The notes: generated by a model from the sequence alone, not told the origin. A DNA stretch of 64,000 bases from Cristatella mucedo (GCA_009760855.2 WPIO01000110.1:1197501-1261500); one strand, 5' to 3'; counted from the stretch's first letter, positions 1 to 14,557 are shown. A program made the numbers and translations.

Positions 1-2639
1 TTCAAGCTGTCTCACTCGAAGGGGCATGTGCCGGAGATGTGCACGTCTCTTGTCTGATTGATGGTTGGTAGTTTCACAGTTTGTGTAGAGTGGTTCTCTT
101 CTTACTCGTCCCGTGTGTCCAAAAACGGAGCTTTGCTGCCCCTCCTCTCACCTCCATCCCCACCGACCTGCTCAGACGAATCCACCTGGTGGCGCCAATG
201 TGCCCGACGAGGCCCCGTTATTGTGCAGCAGCGAGTAGCAGCCGAGCATGCCTTAGGCAGCGGATGGTTTTCCCAGTCGCCTGAAGTTGGTGGCTTGACT
301 ACACGTTTCTGCCAGAGGCTGCATGGACAGATGCAGGCAGCTGCCGATTAGGCAGCTACCGATGGCTGGCTGGCTGCCCGAACCCCATGTGACTATTGCG
401 ACGATTGACGACGGTCTTTGTTTCAGTTAGGCTGCACTGGTACCAGGTGAGGTGATGGCATATGGATAGCCCTTTATGGAGGTTATCATCATGCTAGATG
501 TAGGCTACTGTTAAAACTATATGCTTAATACCCCGAGCTGCTGTAATTCAAAGCTGGTGGCCAGTGAGGTCTATTGAAATGCCACGAGGTCTAAGAATGG
601 TCTCGTTCATTCTTCGCTTGCTTGCACATATGCCACCTCAGATCCTGCTTGTGCAGGGTCGTCGTGCAGAAATGAGAAGTCCACTCAGCCCTGTTATATT
701 GCTCTAGCCGAATGGCTGTGTTAGACCGACGACAGGTAAGAGGTTAAGGAAGAGTTGTGTTTCAATGAGCCTTTCTATTTTGCTGGAAGTGGAAGAATAA
801 TTATGGGCTGCTTGTAGGAAGCTCGGCCAACAGGGTAAGGGTAAGCCTTCAGGGTTTGACTATCCGCCTCGAAGCTATAGTGAAAATAAAAGGTTGAGTG
901 ACTTTTCGGTCTGCTTCTTGATGTGTGCACGCATGTTATCGTATTCAGAGTTCTTTTGATCTGAAATTGGCAATGTCGTGAATGTAATGAATCCGAAAGG
1001 AAGCCGACGATGACAAAAATAGATGATTAGTCCAGATGAGCAGTGGCAATGCAAGTGAAAATTGAACAGCAGCCGGCCCATTTTAGATAATGACAGCGTT
1101 CATGCGTTTGCCCACTCATGCTTTGTGTGCATAATGCACGCCTGCATGCACCGACACGGCAAAAAACTTGAACCGACAATCACGTGGTCTTTTATTTATT
1201 CTTAGTCGTGTTTTCCTGTAGTCAGCTATGCAGGATCTCTGATTAATTGCGGGTTCATTGACCGTTGTAATACAGGAGGAAAACGCTCGTTTTTGCACGA
1301 AGTATCAGCAAGTAGCACTTGCGACTAATCGTTTTTGTCCCTTGCATGGGCGTGTTAATCAAGTCTTTTCTGCCTTGCGCACAGTTTAAAATCTGAGGGG
1401 CACAATTGGCCGAATGTTTTTGTCTTATCATATACTGTCATATTAACTCGTGAAGCCATAACTAGTAGCTATTGAAAATTCTGTGCGTCCCAAACTATGT
1501 CTGCACACCGTGGTAGCTTTGCCTCCGGCGCTCTCAGGTAAGTCAACTGGAAGAATCAAGTAAGCTATGATAATTGGCTAGCTGAGGATGTCAATATTTA
1601 ACCTTGAGCTGCACTTTAGTGTGCAGGCATGAGCCGACCGGACTTGTCCAGATGAACAGTGAAGCTGAAAACTTAACAGAAGCAAAGGCAGGGATAGGAC
1701 TGTCTGCACTTAACTAGGAGAGAGGGGCACAGAAAGCTTGGCTGGGTATGGTGTGTGCCCGTGCGTATGTGTTTATCAATTGATCATCGATTGAGGGGCC
1801 TTATTGTTGAGTAAGTTAATCTGACTTGTGCTGCTGCCGCCACTGCTGTCATCCATCGATGGAGTGTGTGCCAGCGTGCCGCAAGGCAGTGTGGAGCTTA
1901 CGTGCATCATTCGCCCATCACTTTGGTATGGAGTCGTGAGCGATAGCCACGATTTAGCTGTTCTGGGACCCGTCCTTGACCTTGTCAGAGTACAATGAAG
2001 ATTTGCTACAAGGCCCCCCCCCTGCAAGAGCCAATTATGGGAAATCTGAGGGGGATCCCCTTTCAGGCATATCCCAGTGTGTGTGGCCACAGCCAGGTGG
2101 GGGGGGGGCCTTGGCTGTGCCTCCATATGGAGTCACCTTCGAGCGGCAGGTGCTGACAGAGGCCTCGTTCGTGAGGCCTCTGCAGCTCTGCTAGAAGCCA
2201 GACGTAATCATCTCGATCTATGCTGATCTGCTTGGCCTGAGTGTCGACCCAGTGCTCGGGACTGGACCGCCGCAGCTCTCCACTGCCTCTTTCTCTAAGA
2301 CTTTGCTACACGCTTTGCACTGTCTTCCGACACTCCGTTCCGGCAGCAGCAAGTGGCCCACCAGCTGGAGCAGTGGTTTGCGGCGTTCATCCTGAATGCT
2401 GCACCTTTGAGCAGTATTGTTATGCTTTGATTCCTTCGTGCCTTCGAGCGTGCCACACTCTTAGCGTCCTTGCTGCATGTATTGCTGACGTTCCCCTGTT
2501 GATGCCTAGAGCCTGTCTCAAATTGAATGACGATAAAAACCAACTTGCTAGCTGTGGGCAAAGCCAGTGTTACTCAGAAGCAGGAAAATCTAATTCAAAA
2601 TCATTTCAGCTTCAGCATTGCTTCTTCAGCGTCCACAGG

Positions 2640-3350
2640 CAATCTGGGTGTCGGGTTCCCAAAGTGAATTTTCACTGGACGAATAAAGTCAAGTATGCAT
2701 ACATTCAGCTTATCAGCATTGAGAATATACAGACCTGCTCAAGCAGGGATACCACATTGAAGTGGATCCATGCATTTATGACATCCTGTCTTAACTTGTT
2801 AACTCACTGCTCGCATTTCTTCTGACCTGTGCAATAAGATGCTTACAGTTGGGACTATAAACTGGCCAGGCTTGTCTGCTGTGAATAATGCAATGCCCAT
2901 CATACACTACTTTCTCACCGACCTGCACTGCCCCCATCAACCAGCATATCCACTCCTTTGAGGTCTTGTCCATCACTTAAGTCTATTTTGTTCTCTTGCT
3001 CCGGCCTGCATATCTGAGCTGCTTCCATATCAGGCTATGCATATTACCACTCTCTCTTCTGACTCTGCGTTTAACTGTGCCTCGAACCAGCCCCAGTTCA
3101 AATGATCTCAAAGCCTGAAACGCTATCCCGACTGACGTCACGACATCCCCTGTCCGAACAGTATTTAAGAGGAAGCTAAAACGCACCTGTTCCTCGTGGC
3201 ATTTGCTGGATCCATCCTTTATATGCTTAAAAGAAGAGATTCTTAAATTAAGATGTGCATTGTCCCTGACTCCAAGGGATCCTGGTAGCTTCTCGTAGCC
3301 GATGCAGCGTGGAATCATCCACCGTTTACTCAATAATTTTGCATTCTTAT
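2640..3350 (+). mobile_element. Degraded CR1/L2-type LINE fragment (RT C terminus and 3' part)
   Basis: Plus-strand reading gives broken pieces of the reverse transcriptase tail (a DTT-K-IHAF-TS-LN segment at 2740-2800; LTTP-like and KTHLFL-AF at about 3170-3210), as in the better copy at 35345-35850. Several frameshifts and stops are present. Confidence 0.6.
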
Positions 3351-5070
3351 TAGCTGTTTATTTATTGGTTGTGTATTAGTGATCAATGCTACCGGCAAAG
3401 ATGCATTGGTGGTTCGCTGTGTGCTGTTAATGCACCAGCTTCCGGTTCTACTAAGCAGGCTCTATTGAGCAGCCTAGGCAGGTGCCTGCTCGGTGGGAGA
3501 TCTTGTGTAGCCTACTACTATTCTCTCATGCGAGCAGCTGCTCTGCTGTGCACCTCAGCTGTGTCCTGCCAGCTGCTAAGCCCATGAGAGGGTCGGCAGC
3601 TGCTTGCTTTGCAGCAAGGACCCAGGATTTAATCTGGACCTCGTGCTTCTTTCATTGGTTGAGTGATGATTGGGCCGTGACGTGCAACTACCCGGCGTGC
3701 GTGTTGTGTGTGGTGTGCGTGTGTCTATATATGCATTCCTTATGTGCAGGTTTGTATGTGCTCATGTGTTTGGTCTCGTGTGAGTTGATGTGCGTGCCTC
3801 GTGATCACACTAGCATGGCACGTGTACTCCCTAGGGCGGAAGATGTATGTCCTGTGCACGCAGTACAATATCTATCCACCTATACTTAGGAGTCAACATG
3901 GTCAATAGATTGGCATGCGATTACTTAGGCGCTCAATGTGTATGTGCACAGTCACAGCCAGTCGTGGGGCTTGCCAGCCTCCGCCGAGTGCCCGTGTGTT
4001 TAATGGCCATCCTGCCGGGTTCGTTAGCTGCCAGCATCCATCGTGCTGCCCGGTGTGCTGCTTACCGGATCCTCCTCACTCGATGTGAGGTCGAGCGAAC
4101 CGAGAAAATAAGTTATCCAAGAGCTAATCATCGGTGCAAATTACTTCTTGATGTCAAGCAGTGCAAGCAGTCCCGTCAGCAGGGGATATTACGATAGGGA
4201 AGTCTGCCTCGAGCAGCACTACTGTAACTGCAAGCCGATGCAGCAGGTCGATACTCTGCTCTGGTCTGCTGCAGGCTTGCTGCTGCGGTCCATCCTTTTG
4301 CTTGCCCAACACATTCTCGTGTGGAGGAGGGGGGGCTAAAACCGAGGAGGTGGTAGGCTAAAACCGAGGAGAGGGGAGGGGACATGGAGATCGAGCACTG
4401 AGACTTCGATTGCTGCCCTTGCATGCCCTCTGCTGATTCATTAGCCAGGACCGACTTGCAATATTCACCGATGCCACCTTTCTGTCAGTCTCTCATGGAA
4501 CTAAGGGTTGGCTAGGCAGAGGTTGGTGACGCGAGCTGCAGCCCAGGTCCTTGACTGGAGGTCGTGCTTCCTTTTCATCTGCATCTGCTCAGATCTGCCT
4601 CAGAGCCTGGTGCTCCAGCTCCGGCCGGCAACTGCAATGGGCCGCCCCATTACGTTGTTGCTCCACCAGAGCTACTTGAGTGCAAGTTGCTGCTCGGTTT
4701 TTGCAGCAGGCTGCTTACGATTAATGTTTCTAAATACAATGCAAGCCAATACGGGAGAAAAATCTCGGGGAAACTCCCAACTTTACTTTAGAATGCTTGC
4801 AGGAGTGTCCGCTACTCTGCATTGATATTCGTGCGATTCGTCCGACTTGAGAGCAGTCGGTAGTGTCCAGATGCGTATTACCTACGTGTAACAGTGAAAG
4901 CAGTCAAAGCTGCTCACGAGAAGAAAGTTTCGTGTGAAAAGAATACTGGCACAACATCTCATTGTGACTGCAATTACAATGGTTCTATTACTACCACTAA
5001 CCCAGTGTAGCTTGTCACTGCCAGTAATGTAATCTTAAGGTATGTTGCTTGCACTCACCTCCGATGTAGT

Positions 5071-5082
5071 GGGTTCGAGTCC
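5071..5082 (+). repeat. tRNA-like B box (probable SINE head)
   Basis: gggttcgagtcc is a perfect RNA polymerase III B box. No cloverleaf can be folded around it and the A box is doubtful, so a SINE remnant is more likely than a tRNA gene. Confidence 0.4.
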
Positions 5083-5504
5083 TGTAGCAGGCGCAGTCCT
5101 CTATTTCCTAATGCATCGTTAGCAGCCATGGCTCACACGTCTCTTTATAAATGATTCGGTTGAAACAGCTAACCTTCAGCTTGTGTTTCACGGCAAAGCC
5201 TGGCCAAGGATTGTTTATGTTTAAGGCAATAAATCCAGTGGTCAGCCAAAAATGCATTGCATCACATGCTGCACATTCATGTTTATTCCGAGATGCTTGC
5301 GTTTTGCAATCCAGATCGTGGACTCGATCCATCATGGATTCGACCAAGGCTTGCTGCAGACAAGCCTCTATTGCCTACGACTTGCTTCGGGCGGCTGATA
5401 GCCGATGTTCCGATGAGCCTCTTCTGTTGCAGCATAAAATAGGCTTTAGAACCCTCAAGTCGACCCTCACTTTGTGAAATGAGCTGACATTGCATATTAT
5501 TACT

Positions 5505-6900
5505 ACTAGTGATAGGAGAACTAAATCTCTTTCCGGGCTTTTTGTGTATGCTGGAAAGGAAACATGTCATAAGTGATCATGTGCCCATGCATGCGAGGTA
5601 TCAGCATGCATATTAGCATTAGCACATACAGGACAGTTCTCACGGCCGGGTTAAAGCTATGCAAAGCAAGTGCGTTTTTAGCTTTTTTTAAATCTCATAA
5701 AGTCTGTTGATGTCCTGCCGTCAGTCGGGAGTGAGTTCCAGGCTTTGGGAGCATACAAACTTAAGGCTCGGTCTCCAAAGGATTTGAGTTTGGTTCGAGG
5801 CGCAGCTAAGCGATTTGAGTTAGAAGAGTAGGTCTTACGAAGTCCAGCCTGATTGGGGAGTAATTTTGATATGCAGACAAGGCAGCAATCGAATGAAAGG
5901 ACCCAAAAGTGTGACAACACCTTGAAGTCTGTTATCTGCTTGATGAAACCAGTGCAGGTCCACCGAAATGGTGTCATGTGAGAATTGCCACCTTCACGAC
6001 ATACAAGCCTAGCTGCTAGCTGCAGAGTTTTGCAGCAACTGGAAGTGACTTATTGCACAAGCATAAAGAGACCTGCTGCAGATACTGAGTTACTAGTTCA
6101 GTTGTCGTAAATGCGTGGACCAGCTTGACCATGGTAGCCTAATGTAACCGAATTTTGGCAACGGTGCATAGCTAAAAGTAGGTAGATGTGTGACTGCAGA
6201 GCTGACGTGCTCATCTCGTAAAAGGTCAGTTTTGAAGGGGACAAACAGTGTGTGGACGCTGTTGGAGATATGCTGGCCGGGCTTCATTTTGAGGGTTAGG
6301 TTTTCCGATTTCAGAGTAGCACTAGGTTTGCCCATAGCTAGTAAGTTGGTTTTTTCGTCATTCAATTTGAGAAGGTTTGCTGCCGTCCCAGTACCAATCT
6401 CAGCCTTGCATGCAGCAAGGGAGTTAAGAGAATTTGACGTGCTCGATGGGTGGGAGGGATCGGTGCATATGTACAGCTGCTATCTATAAAAATCAAATCC
6501 TACGTTGTGCCTATCGATTGCATCGGCAAGGGAAAAGTATAGTTTGCGGAAAAAGTGGATCAAGCGTAACGGATGACCAGTAGTGCATTGACATAAACGG
6601 TCTGAAATGTCCTACTACTTACGATTAAACTTAAACCGGTGCAGTGCAGTACCAATGACATTCTTGCGTGATGATAGTTGGTTAGGCATGATGTTGGAAT
6701 ATGAGAAAAGCAAGCAGCACAGCAAGACATCCTAAGGGGACGTTACTCTTCGGATAGGCTGTCTGGTCTCATCTATTTTGCTGACAAAGAAACTATGAAA
6801 ACTAATAGATCTCCACAAGGCTCTCGAAGTTGTCGTCCTGGGAGCAATTAAAGGAGATAGTTGATGGTCGACATCAGCATTTTTGGATTGTGCATTTATG
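5505..6900 (-). mobile_element. Degraded CR1/L2-type LINE, 3' half
   Basis: Minus strand: RT tail with KSFGDRALSLYAPKAWNSLP (about 5720-5780), preceded at higher coordinates by remnants of the RT palm-to-tail region, and a 3' end with agattta-type family sequence at about 5511-5560. Stops interrupt it. The low-coordinate end is the element's 3' end. Confidence 0.75.
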
Positions 6901-8994
6901 ATTCCTTACACTCTTGTAGAGGCTAGGCTTGGCCTAAGTAGTTTGGATCGGTACAGCTTATCGTGGTCCTTTTATGCCAGCTGATTGATAGCCTGTAAGG
7001 ATCTTTTGTTTGCTTTCTCAAGCTTAGCTAGTCCTAGGTAGTTGAATGTCTGCAGTTAAGCCTAGGCCATCTGGAGTGGGAAGCACAGCCAACGTGCCTA
7101 GTCAGGGTAGCAAACTCATACAGAATATCGGCGGCTGGTGTAGTATGTTGGAACATTTGCCAAAACCAATTGACTCGCCCCCTTTCCAGCATATGGAAAC
7201 TGCCTAGAGGTTATGTTCTTGTACATTTATTAAGCAATGTCAACTGTAGTTTTTTAGTGGACCGCAACCCTTGGCCTTTCTTCTCAGATGGCGCCCGAGC
7301 GTCTTGACCTTCTAGGTGACCTATCCTAAGTGTGAAGCCATTAATCACCGGCCTCAGCCATGAAGCATTATGGGGGCTGGCTGGCACTGGATCGTTTACT
7401 ATATGCCGAATATGGATCGAAATGCGGAGAGGCCGCTGAGATGGCACCTGATGTAGCAGGATGTTCTTGGCTCACCACTAAACACCAGATGGTGGTGTGT
7501 TTGGCAACCGTGAGTACCCAGTGCAAGCTTGACCGGTCAGATCCTCGACTAGGTACCCTCTGGTTGGTCTGCAGAGGTCGAGGCTGCTGAGAGAGCTGTG
7601 GGGCTTCCGGTGATGCAGGCATGGCAGCTGCCACCTCGGGACAGGACCGAGCCACTGCTAGGCCTCTTATTGGATTAAGAGCTGCAGCAGGCCCTGGCTA
7701 CAGGCCCACCGGCCCGGACTCTGTTGCCAGCCCTTGCCACAGCTTGGGGCGACCAGCTGGCTAGCCACCGGCTGGCAGCTGCCCTGGTTAGCTAAGGGCT
7801 GCTGATGAGTCAGCCGAGTCTCGGCCCAGCAAGCAGCTGCTGCTCTGTCGTCGTGCCCCGAGCATCTGCTCCCCGAGGGGCTGGGGGGTAGTGGGGAGAG
7901 ATAAGCCTACCTTCAGCTTCTGCCACCAACGCCTGCACTAAGCAGCAGCAGCTGATCGTGGGCCGGCGGCCCTGGCAGAGGTGGCACCAGTATCCGGTCT
8001 ACCAGTGCCCGAGCCTGCTAAGGATTTCTACTAGCTGGCTTACTGGCTAATCGAGGAGATGGTAATGGGTTTACCAGCCTCCCTTCTGAGTGAATGCTCA
8101 GCCAAGATGTCGACCGACCCTACAGGAGGCAATTTTCTTATTATTAATAATAATTTCCTTGTTATTAATATTTTCTTTCCTCGGATTGCCCAGACGATGA
8201 TTGGGAGATGAAAGTCCATAATAAGTGTACATTTTGAACTGCTTTGCGATCGTGGAGCAGGCCGGAGCTCGGGCCGAATGGTTGGATGCCAGCCTGTCCA
8301 GCAGAACCGACAATCGGCTGCTTTTTGCTGCTGCTGCTGCTGGCGTTACAGTTGCTGCTGCTGTTGCTGCACATGATGTACTTGAACATCTGCCCATCAT
8401 TGGATTGCATGTTCTGCCTCCAGAGCCGCATGGAAATGGTCAGCTGGCTGAGGCTGGGCTGCTCCCAAGAGTACTTGGCCACCATCCAGTCAGCCTCCTT
8501 CCCACACCAGTCTGCCCTTCTGAGCTCTTGGCAAGCTACTGGATTCTGAGGGGCTCTGTTGGTGGCCGTAGTGTCTGCCAGTAGCAATCGCCCCCAGGGA
8601 GGGAGGGGGGATAGTGCCGTGCCATGCCAGGCTTTGACTGCCTGCCCAGGCTCTCTGACTGCTGCCACCATTGCCTCTGTTTACTGCTGCCATGGTGCAG
8701 AGCCCTAATTAATTGTGTGAACCGGTATGTCTGCCTCGGTTCGAGGGGGCTGTCATTGCCTACTCTTGCCGGTCAGCTGGCCACCAGATCCTGCTGACAC
8801 TTGAGAGGCTGTTGGTGGAGCCGCAGGGGAGGGGGCGTGGCCAAGGTTGACGAGCTAGGAATAGAAGTGTCACACTCCCACACTAACATCGGCGCTCGTG
8901 TGTGTTTTTCCTTTGAGATACTATTTTTCTCCGATTTCAACGTGCTAACCGTGTCGTGACTGCCTTCGAACGTGTTTGCAATGCTATTTTGCAG

Positions 8995-9064
8995 GGTCGT
9001 AAAAGAAGAAATCATAGACGACTGCCAGCGACTGCCGTGCTTCAATGGCCGAGTGGTGTCTTGG
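8995..9064 (+). CDS. dvl: dvl exon: C-terminal part of DIX domain
   Basis: Acceptor ctattttgcag precedes the exon and donor gtaaga follows. It reads [20 protein letters not shown] then VSW, the characteristic end of the Dishevelled DIX domain ([18 protein letters not shown]). The first base completes a codon begun in an upstream exon; a Gly codon ending in G would fit the family. It ends in phase 0. The upstream DIX exon was not recognised here. The following intron is 12.4 kb. Confidence 0.93.
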
Positions 9065-10333
9065 GTAAGAGACTTGGATCGGCTGCCGCTCTGCTCTGCC
9101 GCTCTGCTGATTCAGGCTGAGACCGAGCTGCCACGAGCCTCCACAAGCTCCCTGTGAACTGCCCGGTCAATGAATGCAAGGACAGCAGGCAGCTTGACCC
9201 AGCAGTCTACTGCAAAAAAAGGAAAGCTCGAGAGTCCCAGTCTTGCAAAAACCAAAAAAATATAGCAGGGACATCTTTCTGCCACGCCTTCCCTTGCCCA
9301 CGGTCGCCACACAGTGAGTGACTACTTTGCTTGCAATCATGTGACATCATCGAGCCCCAGGGACTTCGAAGGCTCAGTTACTGAGTCCCTGGCTTTGCTA
9401 GTACTCATAGCCGATGCTGCATCTGTAGGTTAATGTTGACTGGGTCGGGGACGGAGAGAGCTGAAAGCCTGCCTCCTGCTGGCTTGCATCTCCCAAATGC
9501 TCGTTGCACTAACATTTTTATAAGGATTGTTCCATCGTTTCGATATGATCAACCAAGATGAGACGACGAACTGTAAACCTCACCAGTCCTGCGAGGACTA
9601 GAAAGAAAAGCTGAGGCGCTGGCCATTGGCACGAATTTCCCAACTCTGCGTGTACATGTAGGTGGCTCTTCTGGACTGTTTCCATCTCTCTCATCCATCT
9701 GAGCCACTGAAGGAGATGCTTTGCTGCAACCGAGCAGATGCATGCAGCCACAGCTTCCTTGACCACCTCTGCCTCTCGGTATTTGTGTGTGCATAGCTTA
9801 CACGTTCTATCTGTGATACATACTCTCCCCAATGTTCGTTTGCTGCTCTCGCTGCCATTCCGCCTCTGCCCGCGTTGGTCTTTCTCTCCCTCGCTCCACC
9901 TCTCTTGGTCTCACTCAGTGTGTCACAGTCTCAGGCTGTCTCTGTCTAGACATATATACACACTGGCAAAACCCAATCACACCGGAAATCAATGTATGCC
10001 TTCAAGCGTTCAGTGTTATATGGACTGCTGGCAAAAAATTAAACAGAAAATGCGCACCAATAAACAGTATTTGTTATAAATCACTCATGCGTGATGCATC
10101 TTTGTTTGATTACCAACTATGGAACTGTGCAAAGCACCGCGTTTTGCTGTATTTAGAGTGATCTGTGCCTACCGACGTAGTTGCTGTTTTCTTATGATAT
10201 AATTATCGAGTGTCACCTGAGCACTACAAAGTAAGAGTCACTAGTTCTGTCTCGGCTAGATTATTTCAATTTCCTTTTGGCTGGGCTACCGAAAGAAGAA
10301 GCTAGGCCACTGCCACTCAGGCTATAAGCCACT

Positions 10334-10376
10334 TGTGTGCGTGTGCGTGTGCGTGTGCGTGTGCGTGCGTGCGTGC

Positions 10377-10423
<47 letters not shown>
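10334..10423. repeat. (GT)n / (GTGTGC)n microsatellite
   Basis: About 90 bp: gtgtgc repeats, then gtgc repeats, then a pure (gt)n run. Z-DNA-prone alternating purine-pyrimidine. Confidence 0.97.
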
Positions 10424-10425
<2 letters not shown>

Positions 10426-11832
10426 ATGCAATAGCTATCCCCTCTAAAATTTCTTAACAAACAGGATGGGATTTTCTCAGCATTGTCTCTCAAGCTTACT
10501 CACATACTTTTGAGTAGCGGTGTTAAGAGATTGGTGGATGCAGAGGGAACTAGGAGGGCTAAGTGCATGTGCCAGGTAATCGGGGCGTGGTTGCCTGTTG
10601 AAGGAGAGAGGCCTCTGCACTGAGCTCTGTGAGATCTAGACGTCACGTGATGGAAAATGGAGGCTCTCCATAGCTTGTAATATTTTTCATCTTGAGTAGG
10701 ATAATGATTTGGTATTGTGCAGTAGTAAGAGTTCAACAGGAGCACTGCTTTGGTAGGCATTGCCCGTCGGCTTCAGAGCTCTGACAGCTGCGTCCTACGT
10801 CTGTGCATGCCGTATACATTGCATTGATGTATGGCTGAGCAGACACCTTAGAGATTAAGTGACTGGCTGTAGGTAGGGGTGTGGCACCTGGGCCGAACTT
10901 GCCTCCTCTCAGTGTGGGGAAAGGTGAAAGCTGAACATTGGAGTTGGGCACTTATTTGTAAACACTGGTTTGCTCAAGCCCCTTCTCACACAGCAATCAG
11001 TGTGTGTGAAGATGCAATAAATGCCGACTAGTCACTCGGAGAACATGTGCCTGCTATGCTACAGTACTGATTGCTTGAGTCGCCTCCTCCAGCCTATCCA
11101 GCATCAATGCAGTAGCTCTCGGTAGCTTGGTGCAAGGCACCACTTGGCCGGTATGTGTGTATGTAGGTGAGTGAGAAAGTCAGAGGTCACTGCTTGCTAT
11201 CGGCTATTTGTAGCTCTGTGATACTAACCAAGGCCGCTAGCAGGTCAAACCCTAGACATATGCAGTGCTGCACACCCTTGGTGTATGGCATACCACTGAT
11301 CCTGACCGAATTCCTCTTTCAAAAAATACAGCAGCTCCGGTCTGACGATGAGGGGTGTTTGCTGCCTGAGTGCCAGAGGGGTCGGGCCGGACGTGTCCCA
11401 GGGTCACTCGAGTCAGCTAGTCACGTGAGACCGCTAGCCGGCTTTCGATGATGTGAAAACTGCTCAGATCTGCTGCTGCTTTAAGCAGGCTACCATCACC
11501 GGAACCTGTGTCCTGTCGCCATCGCCTTCCCAGCTCTCTGAGCAGTTCTGCTGTTCCTGTGCATGCCAGCTGCAGCTGTCACGTGTGCTATCACATGGGC
11601 TGTGACGAAACCTTGTACACACAGGCATGTAGAGCAGCGCTGTCTGTTCACTGTTCTGCCCTAACCAGCTAGGCACTAAGAGTAATGCAGTCCGACTCTC
11701 TGGCCATGCTTACTCCGAAGTGTCATCTCACCTGCTCTCTCCCACCTCCTTGCCCTCGTCTCGTCTCCGGGGATGCTGCTGCTGCTGCTGAGTCCTTTCC
11801 CTCTCTCTCCTCTCTAACTGCTGTCGTGTGAG

Positions 11833-11834
<2 letters not shown>

Positions 11835-11924
<90 letters not shown>

Positions 11925-11946
11925 CTCTCTGCTCTCTCTCTCTCTC
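11835..11946. repeat. (CT)n microsatellite
   Basis: About 110 bp of ct dinucleotides with a few ctttct interruptions at the right end. Confidence 0.98.
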
Positions 11947-14004
11947 AGCTTCCCTTGTGTATGACTGACAGGTCTGCAGGCAGTAGCTTGTCGTGTTCAT
12001 GCAGTGCGCTCTGGCTTCAAACACCAAGGCTGCAAGATCGCAGTTTTTTTTAGCCGCGCTGTCCAGTGGAGCCGTTGTGTTTGTCTACTTCTCGTGCATA
12101 GTGCCCTGGTATGGTGGTAGTAGGAGAAAGGAAAAGTGCTCTTTGTTTTGTGAGGTAGAAATCATGTAAGCTCAATTGGTTGTGTGGCTATTTTGCAAGT
12201 CGTTTGCCCATCGGTCTATTCGTCAGTGGTTCTTTTGTCTGTGCTCGCAACTGTCCATTCGTTTGTCCATTGGTTCCCACCCATCCTGAGTTCCAGCTGT
12301 CCTTCAATCCAACGGTTCCTTTCAATCAACCCATTCGTCCCAGCCCACTTCGCATAGAGGCATCTGTGCACGTGCATGTGATCCGAGAACCGACGGCCAT
12401 ATTTCTCTGGATGTAGCCGGGCAAAGCTCTCTGGGACGGCGGCGCCAGCCGCTGCCGCCAGCTGCATTTGCTTTTCATTCTCGTGTCAACAGCAACTGCA
12501 CAATGGCCACGCTGCTACAGACTTGGCGAACGTTCTGGCCAGCAGCAGCCGCAGCGCACTGCAAACACTAGGAAACGCGGGAAGCAGCGCTCTTCTTCAT
12601 CGGCCTGGCTTGCCGACAGCCATGTCTGCCCGATAGAGAGTTCTATTGGAACTGCAGACATGCCATTGAGGCCGTGTTTTAACAGCGCTGGGCAGGACAC
12701 TGGAGCTCTGATGACAAGAGATTGCGTGAGCCTCACACAGCCAGCCGTGGCCCGGCCACATGGCTGTGGCAGCTTTTGACCGGCTAGTGACAGCTTTTGA
12801 CCGGCTAGTGACAGCTAGCACGATCCCCCACCCCACCCAAGAATCGGTGGTGTCCTGATGCCTTAATCTCAATCTTGTGTGTGGAGCCGGGTGGTTTCTG
12901 CCAGCGCTGACGGTAATAATATCCCAGTCACAGTGCGGCTTCGGCCTGGCCGCCAGTAGCTGTGGTGTGCAATGGGTATAACCCTAGGCTGAGCAGCCAA
13001 TCCAGTGGGCTGAGCTGAACGAAAGGCTGGGGGCCCATTTCTTTGCAGTTGCAGATTTTTGGGTCATCGCCTGCAGCTAACCACCTATCCTCTCTTGCTG
13101 TAATGCTGCTTAGGCAGTCCATGATGATGACCATGGCCCAGCCCATCAGTAGCTGCTAGCCCATCAATAGCTGCAGCTTTAGCCACAGTCAGAACTCAGA
13201 TGACAGATGCTCACCGTGTGCTTGTGGTGCTGGTGCTGGTGGTGCTGGAGGGCAGCAGGGACTAGAGGAGAAATAAATGAGCCAGCAGTGGGTGCATCGG
13301 TCGGCAGCAGTGAGCTGGTGCTGCTGTACAGCCTGGTCTGTTTCCTACCAGTTAATCAATGTCGCTGTCCCTCGGGGCCACGAGCCTGACTGATTGGATC
13401 AAGGCAGGTCCGGGATTCGCTGGTGTTGGCAGCCATCGTGCTGTGAGCCTTGAGGGAGGCGACCTTGCCCAGATCAAGCTCCGTGGAATGTTGCCAGATT
13501 AACGTCCTTCGCCTGCCCGTTAGTGCTACTTGCATTGCAGCTGCATTTATTAAGCTCGGCTTGCTTACTTGCACGCACACGCACACACACACATGTGTTT
13601 GTTTGTGTGAGTGTGCTTGCTTTATAGTGCGCCAGTGTATGCCCCTACCTCCATCGGCGCCTCTCTCCAGTCTCTCCGTCCGACTCTCTTGTGTTTGTGT
13701 GTCTGTCTGTCTCCGACTCTCTGTGTTTGTCTCCTCTCCCTCTCTTTGTTTTCCTTTATCCAAGTCTTTAAAATAAAAGGTCAGCTGATTGCACAGTCCC
13801 ATTTATATTTCGGCAGAATTACCTTAACGGCTCCCATCACCACTTAAGTATTGCTGAACTCGAGCCCGGAACTGACACTTTAGGACTCGAGCCCAGGGTC
13901 GTGAAGTGCCGGCAGCATACGGATGGGCCAAGAAGAAGCGCGGCTTCTCATTTTCGAGCTCCTGTTGTGTGCCAAGCTATTGATTGAATTGTCGGGGGAT
14001 CTTC

Positions 14005-14231
<227 letters not shown>

Positions 14232-14557
14232 AAGAAGAAGCAACTTCTGTGCGACTGCAGTGAGACCAGTGAGAAACAAAACTAACTTGGCGATAAGTCG
14301 TCCGGTGCATCTTAGTCACTGGTTGGCTTCTGAACCATTTTGGTTAAATGATGAGATGGCATATGAAAATGACGTGTTTGCCTGAACATAGCTCTAGCAT
14401 ATAGAATGTAGCAGAATATCCTGCTCCAAATGCTTTGCTCTTGCAGTTTTAAGAATGTTTTTGCTTGCTTTGCTCGCCCTGCGACTGCAGGCAACTGCGA
14501 CGTGTGTGCGAGCTACGGGGCCCCCCAAGAAACCCTAGTTTGCGTGTCACTACCGCC

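Larger units (their letters stand above)
1..8994. other. Non-coding: dvl intron or upstream region
   Basis: No exon recognised on either strand. It holds a degraded plus-strand LINE piece (about 2640-3350), a minus-strand LINE (about 5505-6900), a tRNA-like B box near 5071 and GC-richer stretches with CTG runs (about 8320-8370). The first DIX exon of dvl should lie here or to the left, and I could not see it. The open frames in this stretch look like chance frames. Confidence 0.6.

Noticed and set aside
5060-5095. Candidate tRNA gene from a perfect B box
   Set aside because: No acceptor stem or anticodon arm can be placed. Similar boxes recur at SINE-like sites.
8225-8584. Ala/Leu-rich frames around a CTG run upstream of the DIX exon
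   Set aside because: Triplet repeat translation on both strands, with no resemblance to the DIX N terminus.
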